Shown here: positions 1 through 10,552 of the stretch, piece by piece
Layout: each line of letters opens with the position of its first letter
Numbering within the stretch: position 1 is the stretch's first letter
Origin: Bartonella sp. AU55XJBT
GTDB lineage: Bacteria; Pseudomonadota; Alphaproteobacteria; Rhizobiales; Rhizobiaceae
Assembly (NCBI RefSeq): GCF_028618525.1
Contig: NZ_JAQITC010000012.1
Location: 1 to 64,000 of the forward strand
Reading direction: 5' to 3'
DNA: 64,000 nt
The notes under the pieces: model-generated
Database searches by the model: none
What the model was told of the DNA's origin: nothing
What the model saw: the letters and a program-made list of their open reading frames with translations, nothing else
Program-made: the position numbers and the translations under genes

Positions 1-2481
1 ACGATAACAGTATCCGAAGGATCATTCGATGGAAAAACCAATGGAGTATATGCTAAACAAGGAAGTTCCATTACTTTAGACGAAAAAACAACCGTCACAT
101 CATCTGAAGGCAATGGACTTCATGCAGCAGGTTCAGAAGCCAAAATCATAAAGACGGGTGGAACTGTCAGTGGAAAACAAAATGCATTATTTGCAGAAAA
201 AGGCGGACAGATCGATGTTACAGATGTTACTCTAACAACAGATGGTATAGGAACCGGCGCACTTGCATATGGCGAGAAGAGCAAAATTGAATTAAACGGG
301 AACACAACCATTAAAAGTTTTGATCTTGGTCTTGGTGCTGCTGGTGGCGCCTCAATTATCATGAAGAATGGTACTAAAAATGAAATAGACGCAAAAAAAA
401 TTGCACTATTCGCAGTAGGCACGGGAAAGATTGACCTAGAAAACACTTTTGCAAAAGCAGGAAGCATAGGTCTGCAACTGATGGCTTTATCGAAAACCAA
501 TACAGATGAATTAGATGATCTACAAACATATGGAAATAATGAAATCAATCTAACCAATACAGAGATTCATGTTGACAATGGCACTGGAATTCTCGTTGGA
601 GCTCTTGCTAAAAAGAGTATTGGAGATATTCCTACTCTATCAATCGGTACAGTTAATCTTCATAATTCAGAAATCCATGCCGATATTTTATTAAATGACG
701 GTGTTTTTTGGGACAAAATTTCTTGGCCGGATAAAAATGTGTGGAATGATAAAAACGTAAAGGAGATAGCCAACGGCAGCTTCACCTTAAATGCAGATCA
801 CTCTATTTTAGAAGGCAGAACAAATATTGCACAAGAGAGAAACGTAAGCTTCAACCTAAGAAACGGGACACAATGGTTCTTAAAAAACAGCACACAAGAA
901 AAAGATGCTGAGGGCAATTTGCTTGATATTACTCAAAGGTCACGTTCTGATATTTCTGTTCTCGACCTCAATGACAGCTCTCTCATTTTTCAAGAACCAA
1001 CAGAAGATCATTACCACACATTGCATATAGGCTCTGGAAAACCAGATACCAAAGCCGTCTATAATGCAACGGGTGATGCACAGATTTCTTTCAATACTTG
1101 GTGGAGTGATGGTAAGCCAATTACAGAGCAAAAAACCGATCAGCTTTTGATTAATGGAAATGTTTCAGGAAATACAAATGTTCTTGTTAATTTAAAAGGA
1201 AACACCACTCACAAAAAAACTTCTGATGTTGAGAAAAATGTACGGGGACTTTCTCTTATCCAAGTTTCTGGAACAGCCGAAGAAGGCTCCTTCAAATTAG
1301 CCCATGGCTATACCACAATAAATGGTTCGCCTGATAAATATATGCTCCGTGCCTATGGACCAAACTCAAGCCAAGGCAAAGCTGATATAAAACAAAATCT
1401 GTTTGATGAAAAGGATGAAAATTTCTGGGATTTTCGTCTACAACCTGAGTTTCTCAATTCTAACACAGAGTCTGGCTCTAATCCAGGTTCCGGCTCTAAC
1501 CCTGAAGCAAATGTGCATGCGCCTGTAGCACAAATGGCAAGCTATTTGGTCATGCCAAATGCTCTCTTCTATAGTGGATTGACGGATATGGCGCAACAAA
1601 ATGCATTGTTAGCCAATCTCAGAACATCTGTCTTGGCAAAAGGACAAGAAAAACAGAGCAGCTTCTTTTTACACACCTATGGAAGCACTGGAACCTTATC
1701 CTCTGAAAGTGCGCCCCGTCAATATGGTTATAGCGGTGCTGATCTTCGCTATGCTGCTCTACAAGGGGGTGTTAACTTCGCAACGCTGGAAGGACACAAT
1801 ACCACAACACATTTGGGTCTTTTAGGCACCTATGGACAACTCTCTTTCACCGCAAAAGACATGCAAGATGCTGGAAAAAACACCATTGATAAATGGTCAC
1901 TCACAGCCTACGGAACCATACAGCACGACAATGGCTTTTATCTTGATACGTTATTATCCTATGGCATCCTAAAGGGAAAAATCAGCAATGCCCTCATTGG
2001 AACAACCGCAAAATTGAAAAATGCCAAAATGTTGACGATCTCCACAACTGTTGGCAAACAATTTGCAACGGGGGTAGAAGGCTTAACCTTCGAGCCACAA
2101 GCACAAGTTGCTTATCAACACTTAATGTTTAACACCATTGAAGATGCTGATAACCTTACCATTGACATGAAAAATCCTTCTCAATGGTTGATCCGTGTTG
2201 GTGGACGTTTGACAAAAACTATTTCCACTGAGAATAATCATCCTATGTCTTTCTATGGAAAAGTAAACCTGATCAAAACCTTTGGGGATGATCAAGCGCT
2301 CCATATTGATAAGGATTATAAACTTGATCCTATGGGACCTGCAATTGAAGGCGGTGTTGGCATCAATGCACAATTGTCTCACAATTTCTCCCTTCATGGT
2401 GATGTGAGTTATCAACAAAAACTGCAAAAAACAGGTATAAGTGGAGCAAGTTTTTCAGGCGGAATACGCTATCAGTTTTGA
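1..2481 (+). CDS. Iba-type autotransporter, 5' end outside the window
   Basis: The reading frame is open from base 1, so the gene begins upstream of the window; the first in-frame ATG (361) is internal. The visible part has a beta-helix-like passenger built of short repeats (motifs such as GSFDGKTNGVYAKQGSSITL), a WDFRLQ junction near base 1430, a linker with a GSNPGSGSNPE repeat, and a C-terminal autotransporter barrel ending in YQF, the usual terminal aromatic for outer-membrane insertion. It should be exported by Sec and displayed on the cell surface (family knowledge). Bases 1-230 match two places in the next gene (around 5185-5415 and 5759-5890), bases 430-1040 match about 6487-7110, and the barrel end is almost identical to the next gene's. 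It is therefore a tandem paralogue. The adhesin role is inferred. Confidence 0.88.
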   Translation, partial: TITVSEGSFDGKTNGVYAKQGSSITLDEKTTVTSSEGNGLHAAGSEAKIIKTGGTVSGKQNALFAEKGGQIDVTDVTLTTDGIGTGALAYGEKSKIELNGNTTIKSFDLGLGAAGGASIIMKNGTKNEIDAKKIALFAVGTGKIDLENTFAKAGSIGLQLMALSKTNTDELDDLQTYGNNEINLTNTEIHVDNGTGILVGALAKKSIGDIPTLSIGTVNLHNSEIHADILLNDGVFWDKISWPDKNVWNDKNVKEIANGSFTLNADHSILEGRTNIAQERNVSFNLRNGTQWFLKNSTQEKDAEGNLLDITQRSRSDISVLDLNDSSLIFQEPTEDHYHTLHIGSGKPDTKAVYNATGDAQISFNTWWSDGKPITEQKTDQLLINGNVSGNTNVLVNLKGNTTHKKTSDVEKNVRGLSLIQVSGTAEEGSFKLAHGYTTINGSPDKYMLRAYGPNSSQGKADIKQNLFDEKDENFWDFRLQPEFLNSNTESGSNPGSGSNPEANVHAPVAQMASYLVMPNALFYSGLTDMAQQNALLANLRTSVLAKGQEKQSSFFLHTYGSTGTLSSESAPRQYGYSGADLRYAALQGGVNFATLEGHNTTTHLGLLGTYGQLSFTAKDMQDAGKNTIDKWSLTAYGTIQHDNGFYLDTLLSYGILKGKISNALIGTTAKLKNAKMLTISTTVGKQFATGVEGLTFEPQAQVAYQHLMFNTIEDADNLTIDMKNPSQWLIRVGGRLTKTISTENNHPMSFYGKVNLIKTFGDDQALHIDKDYKLDPMGPAIEGGVGINAQLSHNFSLHGDVSYQQKLQKTGISGASFSGGIRYQF

Positions 2482-2527
2482 GGCAAAACTTTAACAACAG
2501 ATGTATTGTTATTCTGTATACTTCAGC

Positions 2528-2566
2528 AAACCAAAAAGGCAGCACAATATGCTGCCTTTTTGGTTT
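2528..2566 (+). terminator. Rho-independent terminator after autotransporter 1
   Basis: A perfect 17-bp inverted repeat (AAACCAAAAAGGCAGCA and its complement) with a 5-base loop, 46 bp after the stop; the descending arm carries five T. The arms are symmetric enough to act in either direction. Confidence 0.85.
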
Positions 2567-3250
2567 ATCAATCCTGATTACTCTATACTATCCCCTACCC
2601 TTTTTATCGAGGAAAAGTGTAAGTCATTTTTATCTAGAATATATCAAAGTCCCAAAATAATAAAAGCAGGAACTGTTTAACAAAAGCACAATTTTATTGA
2701 CTAAAATACCATTCATTTCAAAGCTTCAACATGAAACTCTTTATGAACAACGTTTTGAAACTTAAAATATGTCTGTTTTACCACCTTCAATAAGATAAGT
2801 TTTTATTGGAAACTTTCTTCTCTCAGAAAACTCAAAAAAAATTTCTATTCATACAATATTCAAAAAAATAAAAAGCACAAAAAAATGTAAACAATAGAGT
2901 ATTAAAGAAACTTTTTGTATCAATTAAAAATATCTGCGAATAATTATCATAAAATGACTCAAGATTTATAAATAATTCTCCGTACTTCTCCGACATTATT
3001 TTTATTAATTTATCAAGATATAACAAATAATCCCACTACAAACAGCAAATGAACAAACTGATTTAATAAAAATAAACTATATATAATATTAATTTTTATG
3101 AAAATTATTTAAATTCTTTGACAAAAAAATAAAAATAATTTACGGGAGAAGGGGTAATGTAACATCACGAGGAACAACAACTCATTTTCTATTCTTCTTA
3201 TGAAGTTTGGTGGGGAAATGAATTATTGGGGACTTCAAAGGAGAATACGG
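2567..3250 (+). promoter_or_regulatory. Long AT-rich leader upstream of the large autotransporter
   Basis: No gene is supported here. The first ~230 bp are a diverged copy of the segment downstream of the next gene (about 8850-9075). A TTGACA box lies at 3118-3123 but no good -10 sits 17 bases later, so the promoter is only a candidate. A purine-rich GGGAGAAGGGG stretch at about 3144-3154 resembles a ribosome-binding site but is followed only by ATG-TAA. The site used by the gene is AAGGAG at 3238-3243. Confidence 0.35.
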
Positions 3251-6200
3251 ATGTATAAAAAATCCCTTTTATCATATACAGCAACAGTTGCGATCATACT
3301 CTCTAGCATGCATTTCAATGCACATGCTGAAATTCTTAAGGCTTCAGGAGCAGAGCAGGAAATCACTGGGAAACCCAGTGCAACCTATGAAATTATTCAC
3401 GCAGAAAAAGGTGGAAAAATTACCGGTGAAAATTTAACAGTAACTGGAAATAAAGACACCAACAAAGATGCGAACAAAGGCACCAGCGAAGGGAAAAACA
3501 CACCTCCTCTTGGATCATCTTCTTTAGAATCACCCGCAGCTGTAACAGCTGAAGGCAAGGGTAGTATAATCACATTAACGGGGGATAAAACAACCATCAA
3601 AGGAACTGATTCTGCCATTATCATAGGTGTTGAAGCAAAAGACGGTGGCACGATCTCCATGACTGGAGGCTCCATTAATGCTTCTGATTTTGGTGCGGTA
3701 TTCTTGAACAGTAACAGCGACAAAAACAAGCTGAACGGTGTAACAATATCAAGCAGTGATGATAAAACACTACTGGGATTCGGAGTGGGAGCAGAAAACA
3801 GTACAATCACTTTAAAAGATGTAATCATAAAACAAACAGAGAATGCTTTAAGTGCAAAAGGTGGCTCTACAATAACAATCACTGGAGGCTCATTTGCTTC
3901 AAAAGAGGCAACAATAGCTGCCTTGCAAAACAGTGAAATCACTATAGAGGGAGCTCAAATTACATCATCTGATAACTCTGGGCTCATGGCACAAAATAGT
4001 GGTTCGATCTCTATGAATGGAGGCTCTATTAAAGCTTCACAAGCTGGCGCTTACTTCACGAACAGTAATAGCGACAAAAACAAACTAAAAGACGTAGAAA
4101 TATCAAGTAATGAAGGCGGAACAGCAATACTTTTTGGAGTAAAAGCAGAAAATGAAAGTAAAGTTTATTTAGAAGGTGTAAGATTCTCTCATGCAGACAG
4201 TGGTATATCTGCAGATAATAATTCTGAAATAACAATCTCTAAAGGAGAGTTTGACGCTAAGAGGGTAACAATACACGCTGAAAATGGCAGCACAATCACT
4301 TTAAAAGACAATACTAAAGTTACATCATCTAATAACGTTGGGCTCGCAGCAGAACAAAAATCCACAATCAAAATGACCGGAGGGGAAGTAACTGGAAAAG
4401 TAGCGGCCATTGTGGCAAAGAACGGCGGGCACACTACGATCGAAAATGTTACTCTAACAATAGATGGCGCTGCCCCCGTTGGAAATAGTGATTTGATTAC
4501 AAGTGGTTTTGGTGTATTTTCTGAAGGTAAAGACAGTCTAATTGAATTAACGGGTAATGATACAAAGATTAAAAATAGTATAATTGGACTTCAAGCAAAA
4601 GAAGATGGTGCAATCAGTATGAATGGAGGCTCTATTAATGCTTCACTCGTAGGTGCTCGATTCACAGAAAGTAAAAACGACAAAAACAAACTAAAGGATA
4701 TAGAAATATCAAGCAATAAAGAGAATGAGCAACTCACCAATGGAATCAAAGCAGAAAAAGAAAGTACAGTTTCTCTAGAAAATGTAAATGTAAAACAAGC
4801 CGGAAACGCTATTGTTGCAGATAGTAATTCTAAAATAGAGATCACTGGAGGATCATTTGATGCAAAAGTGGCAGCTATAGTTTCTACAAACGGCAGTACA
4901 ATCACTGTAAGTGATTCTACAATGACGTCATCTAAGGGTGATGGACTTTTTGCGAAAGATGGTGGCGCAATCAGCATGAAGGGGGGATCCATTAAAGCTT
5001 TCTATAATGGTGCAACCTTTAACGAAAGTAATAGGGCCGAAAACAAACTGGAAAATGTAACGATATCAAGTGGACAAGATGGACGCTTTATTGACAAAGG
5101 AATAAGTGCCGAAAAAAGCTCTGTGACTTTAAACAAAGTAACCATCACGAATTCAAACACAGCTATATTGGCAAATGATAACTCCACGATAACAGTATCC
5201 GAAGGATCATTCGATGGAAAAACCAATGGAGTATATGCTAAACAAGGCAGCTCCATAACTTTAGACGAAAAAACAACCGTCACATCATCTGAAGGCACTG
5301 GGCTTCATGCAGAAGGTTCAGAAGCCAAAATCACAAAGACGGGTGGAACTGTCAGTGGAAAACAAAATGCATTATTTGCAGAAAAAGGCGGACAGATCGA
5401 TGTTACAGATGTTACTCTAACAACAACAGATGGCAAAGGAACTGGTGCTAAAGCCGATGGCGCTGACAGCGTGATTACATTAAAAGGCAAAACAACCATT
5501 GAAAAAGTTGCTAATGGGCTTGAAGTAGAAAATGGTGCTACAATCAAGATGACTGATAGTTCTATTACAGCCTCTCAAATTGGTGCTGTTCTCAATGATA
5601 GTAAGAATGATGAAAACAAACTGGAAAATGTAACGATATCAAGCGGAAAAGATAATCCCTTAATGGATAAGGGTATAGATGCCGAAAAAAGCTCTGTGAC
5701 TTTAAACAAAGTAACCATCACGAATTCAAACACAGCTATATTGGCAAATGATAACTCCACGATAACAGTATCCGAAGGATCATTCGATGGAAAAACCAAT
5801 GGAGTATATGCTAAACAAGGCAGTTCCATTACTTTAAACAACTCTACAGTCACATCATCTGAAGGCAATGGACTTCATGCAGAAGGTTCAGATTCAAAAA
5901 TTATAATGGTAGGAGGAAGTGCAACAACGAAAAATGAACATTCTTCTGCATTGCTTGCAAAAAACAAAGGGACTATCGATGCCACGGATGTTACGCTCAC
6001 AACAAATGGCATAGGAACCGGCGCACTTGCGCTTGGTGAGAGCACAATTCAATTGCATGGCAATACAACGATTAACAATACTTTTAACGGTCTTGGAGCT
6101 GCTGATGGTGGTAAAATTACCGGTGAAAATTTAAATATCACCGGTGGAAAAGCTATCAATTCGGGGACAGACACAGAACGCTCTGGTCTAACGACAAAAG

Positions 6201-8533
6201 ACGCTGGCAGTGAAATTAACTTAACTGGCAAAACAATCATTCAAAATGTTGATGAAGGTCTTTATGCAGATGGTGGAAGCAAAATCACCAGTGGAGATCT
6301 AACAATAATCGGTGGTGAGAGCGAAAAAATAACCAGTGCTGTAGGCTCCTACGAGTCTGTGAGCAAAATTGAATTAAATGGTAACACAATCATTAAAAAT
6401 TTTGATCTTGGTCTTGGTGCCGCTGGTGATGCCTCAATTATCATGAAGAATGGCACTAAAAATGAAATAGACGTCAAAAAAATGGCACTATCCGCAGTAG
6501 GCACGGGAAAGATTGACCTAGAAAACACTTTTGCAAAAGCAGGAAGCATAGGTCTGCAACTGATGGCTTTATCGAAAACCAATACAGATAAATTAGATGA
6601 TCTACAAACATATGGAAATAATGAAATCAATCTAACCAATACAGAGATTCATGTTGACAATGGCACTGGAATTCTCGTTGGAGCTATTGCTAAAAAGAGT
6701 ATTGGAGATATTCCTACTCTATCAATCGGTACAGTTAATCTTCATAATTCAGAAATCCATGCCGATATTTTATTAAATGACGGTGTTTTTTGGGACAAAA
6801 TTTCTTGGCAAGAGGAAAATATCTGGAATGATAAAAACGTAAAGGAGATAGCCAACGGCAGCTTCACCTTAAATGCAGATCACTCTATTTTAGAAGGCAG
6901 AACAAATATTGCACAAGAGAGAAACGTAAGCTTCAACCTAAGAAACGGGACACAATGGTTCTTAAAAAACAGCACACAAGAAAAAGATGCTGAGGGCAAT
7001 TTGCTTGATATTACTCAAAGGTCACGTTCTGATATTTCTGTTCTCGACCTCAATGACAGCTCTCTCATTTTTCAAGAACCAACAGAAGATCATTACCACA
7101 CATTGCATATAGGCTCTGGTAAAGCAGACACGCAAGAAGTCTACAATGCCTCTGGAAATGCAGAAATTCACTTCAATACTGCATGGAGTGATGGTGTTGC
7201 AAGTGCGGACCAAAAAACTGATCGCCTTCTCATTCACGGTGATGTTTCAGGCTTCACAACAGTTTATATTGACAGCGATTCAGGGGACAAAAATAGTGTA
7301 GTCAATGCTTCTGATCCCTCAAACACTGGTGGAATTTCGCTTATTCAAGTCTCTGGAAAAGCAGATGAAAATTCCTTCAAATTAGCTCATGGCTATATCA
7401 CAAGAGGTGGTTCGCCTTACAAATATACGCTGACTGCTTATGGACCAGAGTCAAGCCATGGACAAGCAGATATTGCTCAAAGCCTCTTTGATGAAAAGAA
7501 TGAGAACTTCTGGGATTTCCGCTTACACAGGGAAATTCTTGAAACTGGCTCTGGTTCTAATCCAAGTGTGATTTCCGTTGTACCACAAACAGCAAGCTAT
7601 ATAGTTATGCCAAATGCTCTCTTTCACGCTGGATTAACCGATATAGCTAAACAAGACCAGTTTTTAGCCACTATGAGAATGTCCATTATAGGACAAGAAC
7701 AAGGGATAAAGAATGCATTCTTCTTATATACCTATGGTAACACAGCCACCTTATCTTCCAAGCGTGGTCCTCTAGAATACGGTTATGGCGCGAATATCCG
7801 TTATGCGGCTCTACAAGCCGGTGTTGTATTGGCAGCAATCGAAGGGCAAAACACCATAACACATCTGGGACTAGGGGGAACCTATGGACGTCTCTCTTTC
7901 ACTCCAAAAGATATGCAAGATGCTGGGAAGAACACGCTGGATAAATGGGCACTGACAGCCTATGGAAGTATACAGCATAGCAGTGGGTTCTACATCGATG
8001 CACTCTTGTCCTATGGTATCCTAAAAGGAGAGATCACCAATGCCCTCATTGGGAAAACCGCAAAATTGAATGATGCTAAAATGTTGAGTATCTCCACCAC
8101 TGTTGGCAAAGAATTTGCAACGGGGGTAGAAGGCTTAACCTTCGAGCCACAAGCACAAGTTGCTTATCAACATTTAATGTTTAACACCATTGAAGATGCT
8201 GATAACCTTACCATTGACATGAAAAATCCTTCTCAATGGTTGATCCGTGTTGGTGGACGTTTGACAAAAACTATTTCCACTGAGAATAATCATCCTATGT
8301 CTTTCTATGGAAAAGTAAACTTGATCAAAACTTTTGGTGATGATGGGAGCATTCATATTGGAAGAGATTTTGACCTTGATCCTATGGGACCTGCAATTGA
8401 AGGCGGTGTTGGCATCAATGCACAATTGTCCACGAACCTCTCCCTTCATGGTGATGTGAGTTATCAACAAAAGCTGCAGAAAACGGGTATATCGGGAGCA
8501 AGTTTTTCAGGTGGTATACGCTATCAGTTTTGA
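3251..8533 (+). CDS. Large Iba-type autotransporter (about 1760 aa)
   Basis: I place the start at 3251 (MYKKSLLSYTATVA...), which gives a good signal peptide ending in HAHA and has AAGGAG 7 bases upstream; the in-frame ATG at 3200 would put 17 extra residues before the signal. The passenger (about residues 30-1370) is a long parallel-beta-helix-like array of diverged repeats rich in G, S, T and N, with recurring ISMNGGSI, NKLENVTISS and SSITL motifs. A WDFRL junction, a short linker and an autotransporter barrel of about 290 residues ending in GGIRYQF follow. Two passenger segments (5041-5318 and 5614-5888) are nearly identical, an internal duplication also shared with the preceding gene. Function is inferred as surface display/adhesion; no catalytic motif is visible. 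Confidence 0.92.
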   Translation: MYKKSLLSYTATVAIILSSMHFNAHAEILKASGAEQEITGKPSATYEIIHAEKGGKITGENLTVTGNKDTNKDANKGTSEGKNTPPLGSSSLESPAAVTAEGKGSIITLTGDKTTIKGTDSAIIIGVEAKDGGTISMTGGSINASDFGAVFLNSNSDKNKLNGVTISSSDDKTLLGFGVGAENSTITLKDVIIKQTENALSAKGGSTITITGGSFASKEATIAALQNSEITIEGAQITSSDNSGLMAQNSGSISMNGGSIKASQAGAYFTNSNSDKNKLKDVEISSNEGGTAILFGVKAENESKVYLEGVRFSHADSGISADNNSEITISKGEFDAKRVTIHAENGSTITLKDNTKVTSSNNVGLAAEQKSTIKMTGGEVTGKVAAIVAKNGGHTTIENVTLTIDGAAPVGNSDLITSGFGVFSEGKDSLIELTGNDTKIKNSIIGLQAKEDGAISMNGGSINASLVGARFTESKNDKNKLKDIEISSNKENEQLTNGIKAEKESTVSLENVNVKQAGNAIVADSNSKIEITGGSFDAKVAAIVSTNGSTITVSDSTMTSSKGDGLFAKDGGAISMKGGSIKAFYNGATFNESNRAENKLENVTISSGQDGRFIDKGISAEKSSVTLNKVTITNSNTAILANDNSTITVSEGSFDGKTNGVYAKQGSSITLDEKTTVTSSEGTGLHAEGSEAKITKTGGTVSGKQNALFAEKGGQIDVTDVTLTTTDGKGTGAKADGADSVITLKGKTTIEKVANGLEVENGATIKMTDSSITASQIGAVLNDSKNDENKLENVTISSGKDNPLMDKGIDAEKSSVTLNKVTITNSNTAILANDNSTITVSEGSFDGKTNGVYAKQGSSITLNNSTVTSSEGNGLHAEGSDSKIIMVGGSATTKNEHSSALLAKNKGTIDATDVTLTTNGIGTGALALGESTIQLHGNTTINNTFNGLGAADGGKITGENLNITGGKAINSGTDTERSGLTTKDAGSEINLTGKTIIQNVDEGLYADGGSKITSGDLTIIGGESEKITSAVGSYESVSKIELNGNTIIKNFDLGLGAAGDASIIMKNGTKNEIDVKKMALSAVGTGKIDLENTFAKAGSIGLQLMALSKTNTDKLDDLQTYGNNEINLTNTEIHVDNGTGILVGAIAKKSIGDIPTLSIGTVNLHNSEIHADILLNDGVFWDKISWQEENIWNDKNVKEIANGSFTLNADHSILEGRTNIAQERNVSFNLRNGTQWFLKNSTQEKDAEGNLLDITQRSRSDISVLDLNDSSLIFQEPTEDHYHTLHIGSGKADTQEVYNASGNAEIHFNTAWSDGVASADQKTDRLLIHGDVSGFTTVYIDSDSGDKNSVVNASDPSNTGGISLIQVSGKADENSFKLAHGYITRGGSPYKYTLTAYGPESSHGQADIAQSLFDEKNENFWDFRLHREILETGSGSNPSVISVVPQTASYIVMPNALFHAGLTDIAKQDQFLATMRMSIIGQEQGIKNAFFLYTYGNTATLSSKRGPLEYGYGANIRYAALQAGVVLAAIEGQNTITHLGLGGTYGRLSFTPKDMQDAGKNTLDKWALTAYGSIQHSSGFYIDALLSYGILKGEITNALIGKTAKLNDAKMLSISTTVGKEFATGVEGLTFEPQAQVAYQHLMFNTIEDADNLTIDMKNPSQWLIRVGGRLTKTISTENNHPMSFYGKVNLIKTFGDDGSIHIGRDFDLDPMGPAIEGGVGINAQLSTNLSLHGDVSYQQKLQKTGISGASFSGGIRYQF
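5041..5888 (+). repeat. Near-identical internal passenger repeats
   Basis: Two copies of a ~275-bp coding module at about 5041-5318 and 5614-5888, 573 bp apart (a multiple of three), encode the same run starting NKLENVTISSG and passing through SFDGKTNGVYAKQGSSITL. The module also occurs at the very start of the window in the neighbouring gene. The identity is far higher than between other helix turns, so duplication or gene conversion is recent. Confidence 0.8.
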
Positions 8534-8584
8534 GGCAAAACTTTAACAACAGATGTATTGTTATTCTGTATACTTCAGCAAACC

Positions 8585-8615
8585 AAAAAGGCAGCACAAT
8601 ATGCTGCCTTTTTTT
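8585..8615 (+). terminator. Rho-independent terminator after the large autotransporter
   Basis: Stem AAAAAGGCAGCA/TGCTGCCTTTTT with a 5-base loop followed by more T. The 100 bp leading into it are identical to those after autotransporter 1, so the 3' flank was duplicated with the gene. Confidence 0.87.
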
Positions 8616-9618
8616 ATTCTTGACACTCTTTCATTAAAAGATCTCGCGAATAACGTTGTTCTTTATTTCCTTAAAGTCATGTCCATCAAGATTTATTAAT
8701 TTACAAGGTTGAATATTTTCTTTGAAGCATACCAGATTGAATGCATTCATCTCTCTTAAACAAAATGTCGCAAAGCGCTTCATCACCAAGTGAAAGCAAA
8801 ACAAAACTCTCAGAAAAAACACCCTATTGATTGATATAATCTCGCTTGCTTCATAAAATCCCCTTCCCTTTTTCTCAAGAAAAAGTGTCAGATATTTTTA
8901 TCTAGAATATGTCAAAAGCCCAAAATAATGCAAACCGCGAACTTTTAATAAAAGCGCAATTTCTCACACAAGTACAATTTTATGAATCATAAGCATCCTT
9001 CATTTCAAGGCTTTCAACATGAAACTCTTTATGAATTGCGTTTTGCCACTTAAAATAGGCTTTTCTGCCTCTTCACACGAATCCCGCGGTATATTCCTAT
9101 TAGCGGATTTATCCATAAAGCTAAGAAAAGTGCATTTTTAGACAATGGATAGATAATAATAAAAAGCTCTTTCTTCGCTTTCTTGCTCTGTTGATACCCC
9201 CTCTATTCTTTCAATTAACGAGCTTATTACACCATCTATAAGGCTTCATTGATACTTCCCTATACCATTTTAGATAAATAATTTTGAGAAAGACCATCTC
9301 ACTGAAAGAAAATAAATTTTTAAGCGCAAAGATGCTACTATCAATCTTACGATAATCCTGTGAAAGCAGGACTTATTTATTTTATTTTCCTTATTTTTAA
9401 TAAACAACGCTATTTTTATAGTATTTCATTAAGTCGCAAGACTATTCAAAAATATAAAAGAGTAATATATTTAAGTAAATTTTCATATATATTTAATATA
9501 AAATAGATATTGTTATTTTTAATTACAAATAGGAAATAAGAAATATTTTTATCTAAAAATATTCTATCGTGCACAGCAGCTGTAAAAATTTTACGATTTT
9601 GCACCTATCATGCAGAAA
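8616..9618. other. Gene-free interval with duplicated flank
   Basis: About 1 kb without a supportable gene. Bases about 8860-9075 are a diverged copy of 2585-2790 (shared TTTTTATCTAGAATAT and AACATGAAACTCTTTATGAA strings), showing that the autotransporter duplication unit included several hundred bases of 3' flank. Beyond 9075 the sequence is very AT-rich and I see no promoter or gene. Confidence 0.6.
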
Positions 9619-9888
9619 CTAAATCTCTTGAAATTTTTGGTGCCCAAAAACATACCCAACGGAACTCATGGGATACTTCACGCAAAAGATGATAAAAATA
9701 CAAATTGCTGCCCCTAAAAATGCTTCTACGGCTGTAAAAACTGAAGGAACAAACAGCGTCGAATAACTGAATAGCATAATAATTATAAATATTAAATTCA
9801 ATAATTTATAAAGATTCCTGACTATTTTTCCTGTTAAATGAGCATCCCAAATATCGTAAGAGACTCTCTCATTTAACCTCTGCCCCAT
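9619..9888 (-). CDS. Hypothetical small membrane protein (89 aa)
   Basis: I do not recognise the family. The predicted protein has a polar N-terminal 25 residues (MGQRLNERVSYDIWDAH...) and two hydrophobic stretches at about residues 30-48 and 53-72, compatible with a hairpin in the inner membrane. The start overlaps the 3' end of a tiny broken lipoprotein-like frame upstream, suggesting a former two-gene operon. It is the only minus-strand frame of any credibility among the autotransporter genes. It could be a relic of a mobile element rather than a working gene. Confidence 0.4.
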   Translation of the reverse strand: MGQRLNERVSYDIWDAHLTGKIVRNLYKLLNLIFIIIMLFSYSTLFVPSVFTAVEAFLGAAICIFIIFCVKYPMSSVGYVFGHQKFQEI

Positions 9889-9975
9889 GTTGCCTCAATC
9901 ACCCCCGTCTCTTGCACCTTACAAGCAGATAAACCATGTAAAAAAAACATAAAAACATACCTTTTTATGAACCAT
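9873..9975 (-). pseudogene. Small lipoprotein frame, interrupted at a T8 run
   Basis: From ATG 9975 (preceded by AAAGGA) the frame reads MVHKKVCFYVFFTWFICL and stops at 9919. Removing one T from the eight-T run (A8 at 9940-9947 on the plus strand) restores a frame with a lipobox-like LSAC and continues as KVQETGVIEATWGRG to a stop at 9873-9875, overlapping the start of the membrane-protein gene. A 1-base slip in a homopolymer is the simplest explanation: either a dead gene or an on/off switch. The identity of the lipoprotein is unknown. Confidence 0.35.
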
Positions 9976-10074
9976 TTTTAGTCCTTTCTTATACAAATTT
10001 ATCCACACTCCACACATTCATCCTGCTTGTTATGTACAAATGAGTGGTTTTGATTGATACAAGATAAGCAAGTT

Positions 10075-10290
10075 TGAAATAAAGGAATCTTACGTTTTTC
10101 GGGACTCTCATTCAATATGAATAACGGTATATTATCATTATAAATCAATGCCTTGAAACAAGCATAAAGAGGATGGAGCTCACAAGCTTTATCGCTATAC
10201 CATTCACGAGTGCCGTCGCAAAATGAGCTATGATGCCTTAGAAAATGAGCGTTGGAGCTTTAAAAAAGATCTCTTTGAAGAATCCCAATA
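10075..10290. repeat. Degenerate dispersed repeat (copy 1)
   Basis: Two decayed elements sit side by side. Bases 10075-10133 (core CGGGACTCTCATTCAATATG) resemble segments at 26211-26265, 27230-27290 and 31220-31273. Bases 10190-10275 (core TATACCATTCACGA) resemble the upstream half of the Brt-like cassettes at 22160-22230 and 34620-34680. No open frame spans them; they look like fossils of a sequence once repeated through this region. Confidence 0.5.
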
Positions 10291-10552
10291 TCCCCCCCCT
10301 CATTTCTTTTTATAGTATATCTTCTCCTAAAGCAGAGAAAATTGACTGAGATTTTCTGAGAGTGCCTCAAACAACCCATCTCAACGCTATCAGCTTTTAT
10401 AACGCTTATCCTGAAATGCCAATTTATATATCTTGGTTTTAGCATAAGCTTATCAAGCTAGATTTTTGGGATCCATTGTTTCATTGCATTTTATGATCAT
10501 AAAAAAAACTTTTCTGAAACAAAACTTCAAATTATAGAGAACCGCACAATAT

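Noticed and set aside
3397..6639. Many long minus-strand frames opposite the large autotransporter, up to 181 codons
   Set aside because: They mirror the repeated S/T/G-rich passenger codons, repeat with the passenger modules, and have no ribosome sites; the plus-strand protein explains them.
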